From Rhyzopertha dominica (Eukaryota > Arthropoda > Insecta > Coleoptera > Bostrichidae), in NCBI GenBank assembly GCA_025024175.1, contig QCXZ01000053.1:13206001-13270000 (forward strand): a stretch of DNA of 64,000 nt, written 5' to 3'. The notes under the pieces were generated by a model. That model saw only the letters and a list, made by a program, of their open reading frames with translations, searched no databases and was not told where the DNA came from. Below, piece after piece: positions 9,530 through 21,945 of the stretch (position 1 is its first letter; each line of letters begins with the position of its first letter). Both the position numbers and the translations under genes were made by a program.

Positions 9530-11330
9530 CGGGGCGCTATGAATAAAACCAGCCGTGTTAAGACGTCCTTACAGGTTACTTTTACTTAAGGGGTCATTCG
9601 AGATTTATGATTCATTCAAAATCCCTTACCTAATCTTTGGAGATTTGTCAAAGATTTTTGGCGATCCCAATAACATTTTCCGAGAAGGGCTTAACCAACT
9701 AAAATTAAAGTGCTTCAAAATCAAAATCGGAAAGGTAAACATTTCCTCTGTGGAACTTCTGCGGCAGGTAGGTAATAAAGAAAATAATTTAGGTAGATTA
9801 GTTGCAAGTTATATTAGGTACATTACCGTAGGCTATATTCGAAATCAAGATCATTTTCTTTTTTGAGCCTTTGGTAAGTTATAGAAGTGTTATTTTTTAC
9901 AAAATGCCATCATAAGGAATGGAAAAATATGATAAAAAAATTAAGCACGCCAGTTAAAAAAATTGAAAACACATTTATTGTAGTATTAAAGGCTAGTTTC
10001 ATAAGGCGCCATTTTCTCGTACGCATCTAACCTAACACCTTACGAAGCGGATATTTTTATGCAATTCTTTCTGTTTGCATGACTTCTGTTTTCTACACAG
10101 GAATATATGGGTAATTTAATAAAACTACACTTATGGTGTATTTAATCTGTCATGTTTAAGTTGGCTTATTATGTGACATAAAGTGTGTACGCACCTCCCC
10201 CCAATCTCACAGATTTTAGAAAAACACCTCTGATAAACAGTTACCAAGTAAGTTCCGTGCGGCGTATTTGAAAAATTATAACAATTTGAGTTTGAAAGCT
10301 GGTGTGCTGAAACTGGGGATTCAGATGGTATAAAAGCTTCGTAGTAAGTAGCTGTTAAATGTAAAAGCTTGGTTTTAGTTCAATTTTTGAAGTTGTAGTT
10401 CATTTAAGGTTAGGCTATCTTAACATTTGAGAGTTACTACGTTTGTTTTATGTTTATTCCGAACTACGCATAACCCACTAAGGATACCGAACGAAAGATT
10501 CGGAAGCGTCCCCGTGTACTACAAATGCCAACCATTGAGTTTATCGTCACAAATATTAAAACTAATGTAAAAATCATATCCTTGTAAGTTGTCGCCATCT
10601 ACCGGTGACAGTGAAACCTGTATGCATCCTCTTTCTAAAAAAGGCAATTTTTGTAGCATGACAGGTGGCAAAGATCGTTATCCTCAAGTGGAGTTATCCA
10701 TACTCAGAGCTATTTACCGATACCAACATTAGAAAATAAAAAATCTCGTAATTTACTTCATTAATAACGCAGGACAGAAGAGTTTTTTTGCATTTTCATC
10801 CATTATTGTACAAATATGAAAATGACCCTCTGTCCTTTCAGCAACCTATAACTCATAAACCTGTATAGCGCCGCCTATAATATGCGCCGTGAATGAAACA
10901 ACATCCCCTATCTTTCACCTGGCTCTCCAGGGAGTCCTGGGACGTTTACAAAAGAGAAAGGAACGCAAGAAATCAGAACGCGGGCGTTCCATTCGAAGAA
11001 TAAATAAAAATTGTGAAATACTGTTATACCATCCCGGTGCGGGGGTGATATACTAACTTGAGTTACAGGCCGACGATTACAGGGGAGGTTTATGGCAAAA
11101 CTATATTCGCCTAGCGGAGTCACGAGCGTGCTATATTAAAGGACGTTTTGTCCTTTTTATTCTGGCTCTAACGTTCTTAGATAAGGATATTTATGATAAT
11201 ATCGAAGTCGGGAGATAGCGGGAAAACATGAAATGGGGGCGAAGCCTTGGCGATCGATGTACCTGGAGTAGACGACAGAATTGGCGTATGGGCTTTTTGT
11301 GGTAACCAGAAAAAAGCGCATGTAAATAAT
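9530..11330. other. No gene recognised; GC-richer patch near 10.86-11.12 kb
   Basis: No gene is supported. At 10858-11120 the composition rises. The minus strand has ...GTCCCAG|GACTCCCTGGAGAGCCAG|GTGAAAG, an 18-nt Gly-X-Y-like stretch (GLPGEPGE) between plausible splice sites, which could be a collagen micro-exon or chance. Confidence 0.4.
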
Positions 11331-11339
11331 GCTTTTATA

Positions 11340-11494
11340 AAGAGTGTCCGGTAATCGATGGCATCGGTTAGAAGTTTACTGAAAACCTATCGTAAGATTG
11401 CCCTGAACATTTGTTTGTTTAGGTTTCTGGTCTGCTCTATGAATCTAAAATATTTTCAGAAATGCCGCTTAAATCTAAAAGTAGACACCCTGTA
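11340..11494. mobile_element. Short MITE, copy A of a two-copy family
   Basis: About 155 bp, starting near AAAGAGTGTCCGGTAATCGA and ending GTAGACACCCTG followed by TA (11493-11494). Its interior matches the reverse complement of 13276-13443: the word order AATCGATGG, TTTACTGAA, ACCTA, TTTAGGTTT, GCTCT, AAAATATT is shared. Confidence 0.65.
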
Positions 11495-11499
11495 TATTA

Positions 11500-12375
11500 T
11501 TACAGATTTTGAGTCCTTGATCAATTTTGAATTTTTTTATTAACATGTCTATATCGCATCTGAAACAGTTTTTGGGTTTTGACTGCTTTTTATTTTTTTT
11601 GCACCAGCTAGGACATTGTTTAAACGTTCTTAACTTCGGATTTAAAACGTGCACAGTATTCACACTTTATAAGTAAAATGATGAAGCTTTAGGCATTTCT
11701 ACCTCATCGATAAATTGACTCCACATTATACCTACTGTTTTGAGCTTTATACTAGTGCTGTCAGAATTTGGAATCTTTGTATTCGATATTCGAATATGGA
11801 GCAAACCGAATATATTTGTTTATTCGATACGAATTAACAAATAGGTACTCGTATTCGTATTAAGAAACGGATAAGCGAATATTTGTTTTATTCATAATAA
11901 ACAAATGTTTCAACAAAAGCAGGTGCTGTGCAAAATTTCAGTTAATTTTTGCAAATAGCACGCTCTGTATATTATTATTTTCTACGATAGCTAGCTTAAT
12001 TTGCTTTTTTCAATATCTACATCCTAAGGTTTTCGTAATAAATGCATTTCTGTCTCAATATGTTTTTGTCCAGTAAGTGGCCATGATATCCTTGATATTT
12101 GTATGACAGTAAGCTTCTTTCGAGGGCTTCGCAGTTATTTTTATTATAGCCTTTGGTACTTCTTTTTATTAAACTTGATTTAAAATTGATGTAAATAATA
12201 ATTCAATCTAATCTTTTATGATATTATTTGTTCTCCTTGGACAGTGTGAACAAGTAATATGACCATACTGATTATTGAAGCTTTAATGATATATTCCTTG
12301 GTTTATCAAAAAAGGAACGAGAGCTAATGTGTAGGATTGAAATTAATTTTATTAATTTATAATTTACTGATTTAA
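11500..12375. other. No gene recognised
   Basis: A+T-rich sequence containing TATTCG/CGAATA words in both orientations around 11775-11885 that form short imperfect hairpins. No coding or transposon signal was identified. Confidence 0.45.
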
Positions 12376-12379
12376 CTAT

Positions 12380-12544
12380 TTCTCAAAATAATAACAAAAT
12401 TACTTCTATGCCATGTAGCTTGCGTCAGAACAATCTATGGACAGCTGTTTCGGTTTATAAAGCCTCCAGCCTACTCAGCAGGCCTATAGCCCCAACGCAG
12501 ACAACATGGCATAGACGAAATTCTGTTATTATTATCCTTGAGAA
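12380..12544 (-). repeat. Short inverted-repeat element with hammerhead-like core
   Basis: The arms at about 12380-12425 and 12496-12544 are complementary (CTTCTATGCCATGT against ACATGGCATAGACG, AATAATAACA against TGTTATTATT). On the minus strand the loop reads CTGAGTAG (12478-12471), a possible stem II, then CGAAAC and AGCTGTC. This order resembles a hammerhead core with one substitution at the invariant G (CTGAGTA for CTGANGA). The helices are less convincing than those at 4.7 kb. Confidence 0.5.
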
Positions 12545-13270
12545 TTGCATTCAGTGCGGAAACTATCGTTAGGGACCCCTGTCGAAATTTAAACGCCCGT
12601 AGCATTGTGGACTACCGTTCAGAGCACAGGTTCTCCGTAGAAACGAGTGGATAATGCCGTTAATTGTCACTAGATGGCATGGTATTATCTACATTATAAT
12701 TCTCGTAGTTCTCAAAAGCTCTTTAGTCTAATTGCAAAGCTCAAAATAATATCTAATTTTGAAAAAAAGGTTAACATCCTGAAAGTATTTGGATTACTGA
12801 AAATGTTGACCATTGCGTAAAATAAATTACAAGACTTGATGTTACTGTTACAGCCTTCGGACTTCCACCAAAGTTGTTTATTTCATCGGTTATAAATCCA
12901 TTCTCCCTAAAATTTCGCCTCTTTGAATAAAAAAAAGAGTCTCACAAAAAGTAACCCCTTCTTATTATAATCCTCCGCCTTCAAGGTTCGAACCTTTCGA
13001 ACAGTATTTGAGAGCGTATTAATTCAGCTTTCATAGTATACAAGGTATTAAATTTGAAAGAATGCACTTTGCGCCATTTTTGTAATCCGTAAAGCTCCAT
13101 CATTTCAATGCATAAAATTTCAATGCTTTGTCAATTTTAAATTAGAAATTACGAAGGATCAAACAACGGATTGGTGTGAAAAAATAGTAAATCGAGTGAT
13201 AATGGCCAAATCCTGTTTCAGATAGGCATATGTTAAAAGAAATTCAAAATTGACTAAGAACTCGATAATA
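12545..13270. other. No gene recognised
   Basis: No coding frame or paired terminal repeats were seen. A short palindrome AAGGTTCGAACCTT at 12983-12996 resembles a B-box sequence but has no tRNA-like context. Confidence 0.45.
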
Positions 13271-13275
13271 ATATA

Positions 13276-13443
13276 CAGGGTGTCACATTTAAAATAACAA
13301 AGTTATTGCTTCTTTACGAATAAAACGGCAATATTTTATATGAACAGAGCAAACTAGAAAACCTAAATAACAAAATTTTCAGGACAATACTACGTTAGGT
13401 ATTCAGTAAAGTTCTAATCTACCATCGACTACTGTAAACCCTG
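13276..13443. mobile_element. Short MITE, copy B of a two-copy family
   Basis: 168 bp flanked by TA (13274-13275, 13444-13445). It starts CAGGGTGTCACATTTAAAAT and ends TACTGTAAACCCTG. It is the inverted relative of 11340-11494, and the stretch around 13360-13420 aligns with 11345-11430 in reverse complement. Confidence 0.7.
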
Positions 13444-13445
13444 TA

Positions 13446-15440
13446 TGTATCCCATTGAGAAGTGTATATGGGCAAGGGCCCTATAATGGCATTAAAAGAT
13501 CATGAGGTGAACCGTTCCTAGTCCATACACATGCGTCAGTTATAATTATTGTGTACGTTAAATAATTATCATCAAAGATTGTTTTAAACGCAGAGTAAAA
13601 TGTAAATTTAATACTTGATAGAATTCATAGGTTACCGCGGTTATGCATGATCTGCTTTTTGTATTATAGCACACAACAGTTACCTCTCCATGCAGAATAT
13701 ATAAGAGACATAGAAATATACAGGTATGTAGAAGTTTAAGGTAATGATTACAATTTCGTAACGAATTGTTTCCGCGCAGTAGGGCCAGACGCGTGCGCAG
13801 AAAATATTTGTCATGGTAACGTCACACTAACTATAGGGCCTATAGTGATATATCACCTTCGAACAAAACTGGAAGCTGTTACCTTCCGCTAACTACTTGC
13901 TGGTATGAGGAAGAAGAATGCTGCGGAATTTGAAAACATCGAATCTGTCCTCTACATTAGATTTATTACGAACTATCGTTTGTTTTTAATAGTACAGTTC
14001 TATTACCTTGAATATCGTCTTCTCCACATCCATCCAGTTATCTGATAACTCCTTTGTTTTGTTTTCCACGTCCTTTACGCGAGATTCCAGCGACCTTATA
14101 TGTTGTCCAGTAGTAAGAATCCTTTCTGATGTCCTTATGTGATTGAAGAAATCAGAAAGTATAGCAGGCTCAAATTCCTGACTTCGTGTAGGTGGAGCAC
14201 ACTTTATCAAACGCACCATTTCGAAGATCGCTCTCACACGGCAGCGGTAAAGACAAGAATTTAACTAAATTCAAATCCAAAAGGATGGTCGGATAATCCT
14301 CAAGTGCAGAAAATTTGTCAGTATTTCTGACCAATGGGGAATCAACAAGTTTATTAGGATCTTAATCTTAAGCTTTAACTAGCCACTGAGTTCCACAGGT
14401 ATAAAACCAGTTTAGAAAGAAACTGACTCGACGCAAATATTTACCAACGAGGCAGATATCAAGATCATCATCGCTTACCATTTAGGTTTTGAATGTAACC
14501 GAAATGTTTAAAGTGAAAATACAACAATACAATGTGTAAATATATTTAGAATTTTACAATACAATTTAGCTAATAAGATATTATTCTAACGCTAAAATTA
14601 TTAGGTACATGATGAAGGTAATAACATTTGCTATTTTGCAACGAAGACTTTATTTAACCGGCGGAAACCAATTTTATTTGTATGCAAGGACAATTATCAA
14701 TATTCCAAGTCAAACAAATATACATGGAAATGTTGTATGGGAAAGTGAGCAAAGATATGGTTTTATACCAAAGCTAAGGGAGAACCTAACATCTTGAAAA
14801 AAGTTAACGTCATGAATAGTAGAATAATTAATAACGGTACAAAATAGAAAACGTTTAAATTGTTTTAGTCTCTAAATTTATTAATGAAACAAATTTTTTA
14901 TATTTATGTAAAGCAGGGATCTATTTTTGTAGTTAAAATATTTTATTATTGCTGCAAGTACCTTTTGCTACTTTATACAGCTATAAACACCAAGTCAAAC
15001 GTAATGTTACTAAAACTCAATTTACTCTAATTGGAGAATTTGTATGTGCACGCATAAACTTAGTTTTTTAGATAAAGACAAGAACGGCATTACTATGTTT
15101 ATTCAACAACCTTTTTTATCAGACGTAATAATATGTGGGAACTGTGGTAAATCTATTAGAAAAGAGTCTCTGGTAACTTTGCTCTAGCACCACGGATATT
15201 TGCGAAAATGGAGAAAAGAATAGGATATTGAATAAAAACCTTGCCCTGATAAGTAATTTTAAATTAGTTGAGCCAATTGGAGGAATTTGATGCTAACCTG
15301 TTAGTTCTTAATGTGTTGTTTTTTATTTATTGCTATGAATAGTAAGTTTTAATATGTTATTTATTGTAGCGTCAATAAGAGTTTATTGATATGAATGCAC
15401 CAGTATTCGATTTAGTCATTTGGACTAATGAAAAAACATA
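13446..15440. other. No gene recognised
   Basis: No supported gene. The minus-strand frame at 13986-14237 has a coil-like composition (ESRVKDVENKTKELSDNW) and could be an unspliced exon, but no splice sites or family were recognised. Confidence 0.4.
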
Positions 15441-15442
15441 TC

Positions 15443-15520
15443 TGTTTGTAGCATTGTCGCCGCTGAAGATGATCCGTGAGGAACCGAAATATATGTTCGG
15501 TAATTAATTAAATAAAATGT
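15443..15520 (+). repeat. Penelope-type repeat motif (CTGAAGATG...CGAAA)
   Basis: CGCTGAAGATGATCCGTGAG followed by GAACCGAAATATATGTTCGG has the same layout as the segment downstream of the Penelope-like relic at 54.88 kb (GGCTCCGTGAGGTGCCGAAACG). The shared part is TCCGTGAGG...CCGAAA. Such motifs occur in pseudo-LTRs of Penelope-like elements and have been compared with hammerhead cores. No coding sequence accompanies this copy. Confidence 0.45.
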
Positions 15521-15544
15521 GAAGTACTGGTGTTGATTTGTTTA

Positions 15545-17900
15545 TTGTATTAAACTAACTTCGCGAGTTGCCTTTAGAGTGCAAAAGCTCATGAAATGTT
15601 AAAATGAATGTATGGCGATTATGTGGTAACTCTAGTGACTTGTTCACAAGAGGTATGAGCGGAAATGAGTTAGTTGAAGACAAGTAATGGTCTGAATGCC
15701 CTTCGATCCCAAAAACATGAAAATGTGCAAAAAAAATGGCAAAAATGATTTGTGAAACACTCAACTAACTAATCAAGAGCTCATTTCAAAGCTTTTTAAT
15801 CAACAATTTACAAATTAGATAAGTGAGGATAAAATTGACGTGGTAGATAATACTTCTGTTATTTGTCCTTACGCTATAACCGTTAGGTAGGTTTCCAAAT
15901 GATTTAAAGAGTCAAAATTTTAATAGGAAATTCACGATGGAGTTAGAAAACCAATGTTTTCAGAGTTTCCTGGGCATGCAAATTTACGGGAAAAACAATG
16001 AATATTATGACGCAAAGGTTACAGAAAATCAGCACACATACCCAACAACAAATAGCCCTCCATTCATCATAAACTCTTGCTTTTCATTCACATCCTATGA
16101 AATTCATTTTTAAAAAACAACTTGAACAAATAATGACCGTACAACTGAACACTGGCTACTATGAATCTAAGTCCATTACTTTTGTCTCCCTAAAAGAAGA
16201 ACAAATAAATAGCATCACAATATTAAGTGATGGAGAAAAGTACTGGTTGCCTAAAGTTTTGAATTTTTGGACTGATAATGGAAGCATTTAGACATACTTA
16301 AACTACAAAACAAAATCAATTTTACACGACTTACTAGAGTTATTTCAATCTCGACCTTAACTGCCGCCGTATTATCTTTCTCTCTTTGTATATATACTAG
16401 GCACTAAATTCTTCTTATTTAGAGGGAGTTCGACTTATCCTAAAATTATGTAGACTCTTGTTTCTTTGCCAAGCTTTTGATTTATTTTAAACCTTCATCG
16501 GACCTGCTATAAACATTTACGTGTATTTGTATACCAACATGTAACTCGCAACCTTACTGAAAGTGAGGTTTATAAAAGGAAGTCAATTGTACTTAGCAAA
16601 TCATGCATAATATGTATAATTTGATTTGAATTTGAAGTTTGATTACAGATTTGATTGATGACAAAATCTAGGAGTTGCAATATAGCCACCACATTTTTCA
16701 TAAATTTGTCCCTGCCGTTTTACTAAATATTTTGTATTACTTAAATTTTGTGTGTCCGATTTTATATTTGTGTTAACATGTGGTAAATGTCTAAAATTAA
16801 ACGTTCCTTTTCAAGTTAGTTAAGTGTTGCTATATCACTCCGTCATTAGATAATGAAATCTCTTCTTGTTTCGGTATNTCTTCATCAACTATTTATCACG
16901 GGCCGGATATTTACAGTCCTGTAATTGACACGCGATTAACAGGAAAATTATCTGCACAAGCAAATCTCTTTGATACAGGCATGATCAAAGGCCAGGTAGT
17001 TGTNATTGCAATAACCAGTTCGAAACAGAGGTATCTCCAATAAGATTAGTTAGAAGCTAGTTTAGATGAAATTCTCCGAACAAGCACTATTTTAAATAGT
17101 ACTACAAATTTGTGCAGGTCTAATGCAACGTAAGTACCTACCTAGAAATTAGAGTACTGGTAAAACTTTCTAATTGAAAGGTTTAAATAGCAGTCAAATA
17201 TACCAGTGTTTTTCACCATAATAGGTATACTGAAGCTCAAAAGTAATGTGACTCATTCTACGACCGTGGCTCAGTTGCCCCACGAAAAGGATCACAATTT
17301 GGATAAATATTAAGTAGGGATTAAGTCGGGTATTAGGACAACCGCATAGCAGGATATCTTTCAAACTAATTCAGGTATAAACTAATAAAATTCTAGTTAT
17401 TTTTAAATGCACTACTACAGGTTTGATATTTTGTATCGTATAGGTACTGACCTGATTGGAAAATAAGATTTAAAACAAAATTTGATGCAATACTAAAACA
17501 TAAAAGTTATTAATATTATGCATAAATTTCAATGCGGCAAATATTGATAAGAAATATTTTGACCCAAAAAATCTGGATACCTTTTATCATCATGTTCAGA
17601 GATAATTTGTTCTAAAAAACGGCGCCGTTTTTTTGGTTTCGTTCTTTAAGGTTTTGAAACCCCTATTAGCTTTCTTAATTTTTGTGTATGTACCTATTTT
17701 TACAGCTAACAAATTTAAACAAAACTGGTTTAAATTAGGGTGATTTGATAAAAAATTCAATTAAATTTTGAGTGAAAACTTTCACAACAGTTTGTGTTGT
17801 TGATTTCGAAGCTCACATTTCGGGAGGAAATACAGTCTTTTGAAATGTAATTATTTTTTATATAAGACACTAAATTTTCACCCTTGCATAATCAGGCATT
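15545..17900. other. No gene recognised
   Basis: A+T-rich DNA with two N bases (near 16878 and 17004). Open frames at 15555-15764 and 16097-16291 are short and unsupported. Confidence 0.45.
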
Positions 17901-17903
17901 ATA

Positions 17904-19427
17904 CAGGGTGTCTCTAAATTCGATGTCATAATTTCTATTGCGTGTTCCTGACGTGAATTTATGACGAAGAATTTATGACGAAAAGTCTATATAAACATGT
18001 GTTCGAAAATGATTCATTTTTGATATACAATGTTGAAGTTAAACAAAAATTTTCGATCTTTTTTTATTTTTTAGAGAACGGGTTTTTGAAACTACGAATT
18101 TTGGCAGAATGTTATAATAGATCACGGCTAATAATCTGGCATAAAAGATTTTTTCATATCTTTAACAGAGGCGGCGTAGGGCGAGGGGCAGAGGAATTTC
18201 TCTTTGAAAAAAAGTTGTGTGTGAAATGTCAAAAAGCTCGTTACTATTTTCAGAAAGAGCAACAAATAAGGTACAAAAAAGGATCTCTTATTGCATTTCG
18301 CTAGAACGAACCGTTTTTTGAGAAAATCGAGCTAATATGAATTGGTACAGGTTGGCGCAAATAGACCAAAAATTAACTTTTTTTATTTTCCAAAGAAATT
18401 AACGTTTGTATGGCAACAACTTTTTGAAATTAATTGAACTATATCATTGCAAATGATCAAACATAAGGATTACCTATATATCAAAACAGTGACGGCAATT
18501 TGGGGACGGGGAGCAAGAAGTCTTTTTTATAAAAAGATTGTTTCCACATTTTTAAATTGTTTCAAAAATTATGAAGGTCAGTTAAAAATATTAAACGAAG
18601 AAAAACTTATTTCTTATACTGCTAAGACAAGCCATTTTTCTAAAATTAAGAAATTGCATTTTTTAAAGATTTTTAATAACGCCAAATGCAAGTTGCGTAC
18701 CTAGCTTTAAAAAATAATTAGTTTAATTTAATTAATTAATTAATTAATTTTATCTTTTTTATATTTTACTGGTCTTTATAATTATTGAAACGGTTTAAAA
18801 AATGTGGAAACAATCTGTTATAAAAAAGGCTTCTTGTCCCCTCCAAATTACCGCCACCGTTTAGATATGGTGGTAGTCCTGACCTGACCTGACCATTTAT
18901 CATGATATAGTTCAATTAATTCCAAAAAATTGTTGCCATATAAACGTTATATTCTTTGAAAAATAAAAAAAGTTAATTTTTGGTCTATAACCCCAACCTG
19001 TAGAAATTCAGGTTTTGTCGATTTTTTCGAAAGCTGTTTGTTCTAGCGAAATGCAATAAGAGGTCCTTTTTTGTACCTTATTTGTTGCACTTTCTGGAAA
19101 TAGTGGCGAGCTTTTTGACATCTCACACACATCTTTTTTTTACAGACAAAACCCTTCTGCCCCTGACCCTACGCCGCCTCTGTTACAGATATGAAAAAAT
19201 GTTTAATGCCAGATTAGTAGCCGTGATCTATTATAACATTCTCCCAAAATTCGTAAAGATTCAAAAACCGTTCTCTAAAAAATAAAAGAAATCGAAATAT
19301 TGTTTTTAACTTCAATATATATCAAAAATGAAGCATTTTCAGACACATGTTTATATAGACTTTTCGTCATGATTTCACGTCAGAAATACGCACTAGAAAT
19401 TATGACATCGTATTTAGAGACACCCTG
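17904..19427. mobile_element. 1.5-kb foldback element with long inverted arms
   Basis: The ends are CAGGGTGTCTCTAAATTCGA (17904) and its complement ending ACACCCTG (19427), with TA outside both. The inverted similarity runs far inside the ends. The arm 17904 to about 18590 matches about 18720 to 19427 in reverse complement, including segments such as GAGGCGGCGTAGGG/CCTACGCCGCCTC and TTAACTTTTTTTATTTT. The arms are close, with scattered differences and small indels, leaving a loop of only about 100-130 bp. Nothing in it codes convincingly. The open frames at 17975-18304 and 18447-18704 lie within the arms. A read-through transcript would form a very long hairpin. Confidence 0.85.
18720..18752. 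repeat. (TTAA)n microsatellite
   Basis: Consecutive TTAA units at the inner edge of the right arm of the foldback element. The left arm lacks them, so this is a later expansion. Confidence 0.85.
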
Positions 19428-19501
19428 TATAATGATGTTCATTATTAAAAAAATCTTCTACTTAGCTGCTATCTAACAAAGGCACACCATTTGGTGGTAG
19501 T

Positions 19502-19552
19502 TGGGAGCTATTTAAAATTATTATTTAATAATTTTAAATAACTCCTAACTAC
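19502..19552. repeat. A+T-rich near-perfect palindrome
   Basis: GGAGCTATTTAAAATTATTA and TAATAATTTTAAATAACTCC are complementary around a 2-4 base centre, about 46 bp in total. It could extrude or form a transcript hairpin. It lies between the foldback element and the MULE relic. Confidence 0.7.
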
Positions 19553-20116
19553 GATTGCATTTTCCTAAACCAACTCTCTGCTAGCCAAAAATCTTTGCGT
19601 TGGTTGAAACATTGTTGCAACTGACATGAATTGATTTTTCAAAATCTACAAAAATTTCTTTAGAATCTAAAACTAAACCATAAAAAAGACACTTTTCTTG
19701 AACTATCTTAAACAAAGGAAGTAGAGAAAAAAAAGGCACGTAGTATCCATTTTTATAACCATGAATGGTAAACATTTGTACAAAGTGTTTCGCCGAATAA
19801 TTAAATGTCCCATCCATATAGAAGGTGTCAAATGAACACAAAAAAAACTTAAATTAGTGAAAGTAGAAAACACAAATATTTCTTCAACTGCACTAGCATA
19901 TAACAAAGAATTTCCATTTTGACTGTATTTAAATCCATATGACACACTGAAGAAATAGATTCCGACCGATTTTTTTGGATTTGGCGGCAAAAATTTTTGA
20001 CGTGTTTTGTACAAATTCTTAGTAATTCTTGCCATGTCTTCTGTGGTTAAATCACATACTGAAGCATTGTTGTCTTTAAGTTCCTTTCTTATGAGCTTGG
20101 ACGCTTTTTCGTCCAA
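19545..20116 (-). pseudogene. MULE-type transposase relic
   Basis: The minus-strand frames resemble the middle of insect MULE-domain (PF10551-like) transposases that often accompany FLYWCH fingers. A charged helical lead (KLIRKELKDN...LTTEDMARITKNLY, about 20100-20025) is followed in another frame by TFYMDGTFNYSAKHFVQMFT (about 19830-19770), IHGYKNGYYVPF, EIFVDFEKSIH (about 19655-19620) and AKIFG. After a small deletion comes LAESWFRKMQ (about 19587-19555). The metal-binding Asp of the DGTF motif and the Asp of FVDFE are both present. There are at least three frameshifts. Both ends of the family protein are missing. Confidence 0.75.
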
Positions 20117-20690
20117 ATTGTCTTTTGCTTTCCAAATAGATTATTGCTGATTTTAAACCGTGGCGCAATTAAGTACCTCCGAACTAATTAAATATGTTCA
20201 TTCTTATCACTGGGATCTGTCGCGGCATATACCTGAGTGGTTAATCTCCTAATCTTCTTATTGACCGGTGGGGCAATTGAGCACCTCCGCATTCTACATG
20301 TAACTTAATTGAGGAATAAATATACATGTGAGGAGGGAAAAAAACGATAGCGTCTTCAATGCTTTATCTGAATTGTTTTGAGTTTATCACAAAAATAAAG
20401 CAAATTTAATCATGGTAACAATCAAGTCACCACTGCGAACTATCTGTGTAGAAGCTTGCTAGAATTCGGAGTTTTCATTTTTTCTTGTTTCTCGCAAGTA
20501 TAGCATTTATGGCATAGCATCGGAGAAGACTTCAGCGATTGCCACAGCTACCTAGGACTGCAAACCAATTAGTAAATGTGTTTATCAGATAAGTGTGCGA
20601 TCACCACAAAAATATGTCGACCATTTTGAGTGGGTGTATATCCTTGGCCTGGTTAGAGAATGTTTTAATAAATGCGGCGGAGCAAAGCAT
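20117..20690. other. No gene; short direct repeat
   Basis: Two related 24-bp words, GTGGCGCAATTAAGTACCTC (20159) and GTGGGGCAATTGAGCACCTC (20268), lie about 110 bp apart in the same orientation. Nothing else was recognised. Confidence 0.45.
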
Positions 20691-20696
20691 TAAATG

Positions 20697-21944
20697 GGGT
20701 CGTCCCACAATTTTTTTTATTTTACATTTAAAATGTACATAAAAATTAAAGCACAAATACATTTTTTTGTGATTTTTTCCTGTTCTTCTTTGCCGAGAAA
20801 AAAATGTAAAAGTATGGATTTTTCAATATCCGTTTCAAATGCCTCAATATTCCGCCACGGAAATGACGTAAACGGTTCGCATGCTGACGAAAGCGAGAAA
20901 CAGCAATAATAGCCAGTGCTCTAGTGGCATTGCAAGTAATATTTGTTTACATTTTTTGAGTCGCGTCGCGTTGCCAATATGGGCAAATTTTCGCGATACC
21001 GTGAGGAATGTACTAGTAAATTGGCATTGTGACATTGATACCTAGGTCAGATTAAGGCGTATTTGTTAAAATAACTTAAATCATCCTTCAGTCAGTTTAT
21101 TCTATAATGAACAGTTCAATATAATAAGCGCATTCACTGGCCTTTTGCTGAAATACGAAAGCACTTTAACCATCGAAATTGTTTTAGAACTAATGTTTTT
21201 ATTAGGAGGAATTAAACGACGCTTGAAGCTTGATAATGTTTAGTTTGTATACTTTCGTATGACAACGATATGATAAATTTTGAAACTGTCAGGACGATCT
21301 CTGGCCGTCGTTAGGAAAAAAACGGTAAAGTACCGCTAACAACATCGCACATTCGCACGAGCTGCATGTGTCACATGTGTAACGAATAACCCTAACAACT
21401 CTAGCCATGCGTTTTTGTTTACATTGGTTTACATAGTTTGGTCAAACTTTCGAGTTTCGTATTTATCAGATTAAGTGGTGGAGCAAGATGTTGTCGAAGT
21501 ATTTGGGTAATCTGTTGTTTTTTTAATGTTAGAATGGACTTACCTTAAGAAGTGTTTTGTTCCGTGTTACTGCTGCTGATGAACAGTTACAGGTTATTCC
21601 TATGTTTACATTATAATATTGACGTTGACGGCTATACTTATACCTTCGCCCCTCTCTCACTCCCATTGCATTATTTGTATTTCTCTGGCTATTTATACAA
21701 CTGACAACAGTGAGCATCTAGTTATCTAGAGAGCTGTAACAGTGCGCATGACAGAAATTAGGAACCTTTTGCGTAGTTGCTGGCGGATTTAAGAAAATGT
21801 TTGAAACAGGGTAATTTTTCTACCGCCGTTTGTTACGAGTTGAATTAATCTGAAAGCAAAATAGATGCGTGGCACTAGTATTCATGATGTAAGCAATAAG
21901 AGGCATAGGTTAAAACTATCAAATTTTAATGTGCGGGACGACCC
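20697..21944. mobile_element. Candidate DNA element with GGGTCGTCCC termini
   Basis: GGGTCGTCCCACA at 20697-20709 and TGCGGGACGACCC at 21932-21944 are 13-bp inverted repeats with one mismatch. The 1248-bp interior includes two GC-richer zones (20845-21010 and 21300-21420) and no recognisable transposase. No target duplication could be identified, so the exact ends and the superfamily are open. It is probably non-autonomous. Confidence 0.5.
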
Positions 21945-21945
21945 T

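Noticed and set aside
9555..9866. 103-codon open frame
   Set aside because: Lys/Ile/Phe-rich composition typical of random A+T-rich DNA, with no domain.
12983..12996. AAGGTTCGAACCTT as a pol III B box
   Set aside because: It is a perfect palindrome with no A box or stem context, so chance is more likely.
17975..19285. Open frames inside the 1.5-kb foldback element
   Set aside because: They lie in inverted arms, have no known domain, and differ between the arms by frameshifts.
19580..20116. Two overlapping minus-strand frames as separate small genes
   Set aside because: Together they read through one MULE-type transposase with frameshifts, so they are parts of one relic.
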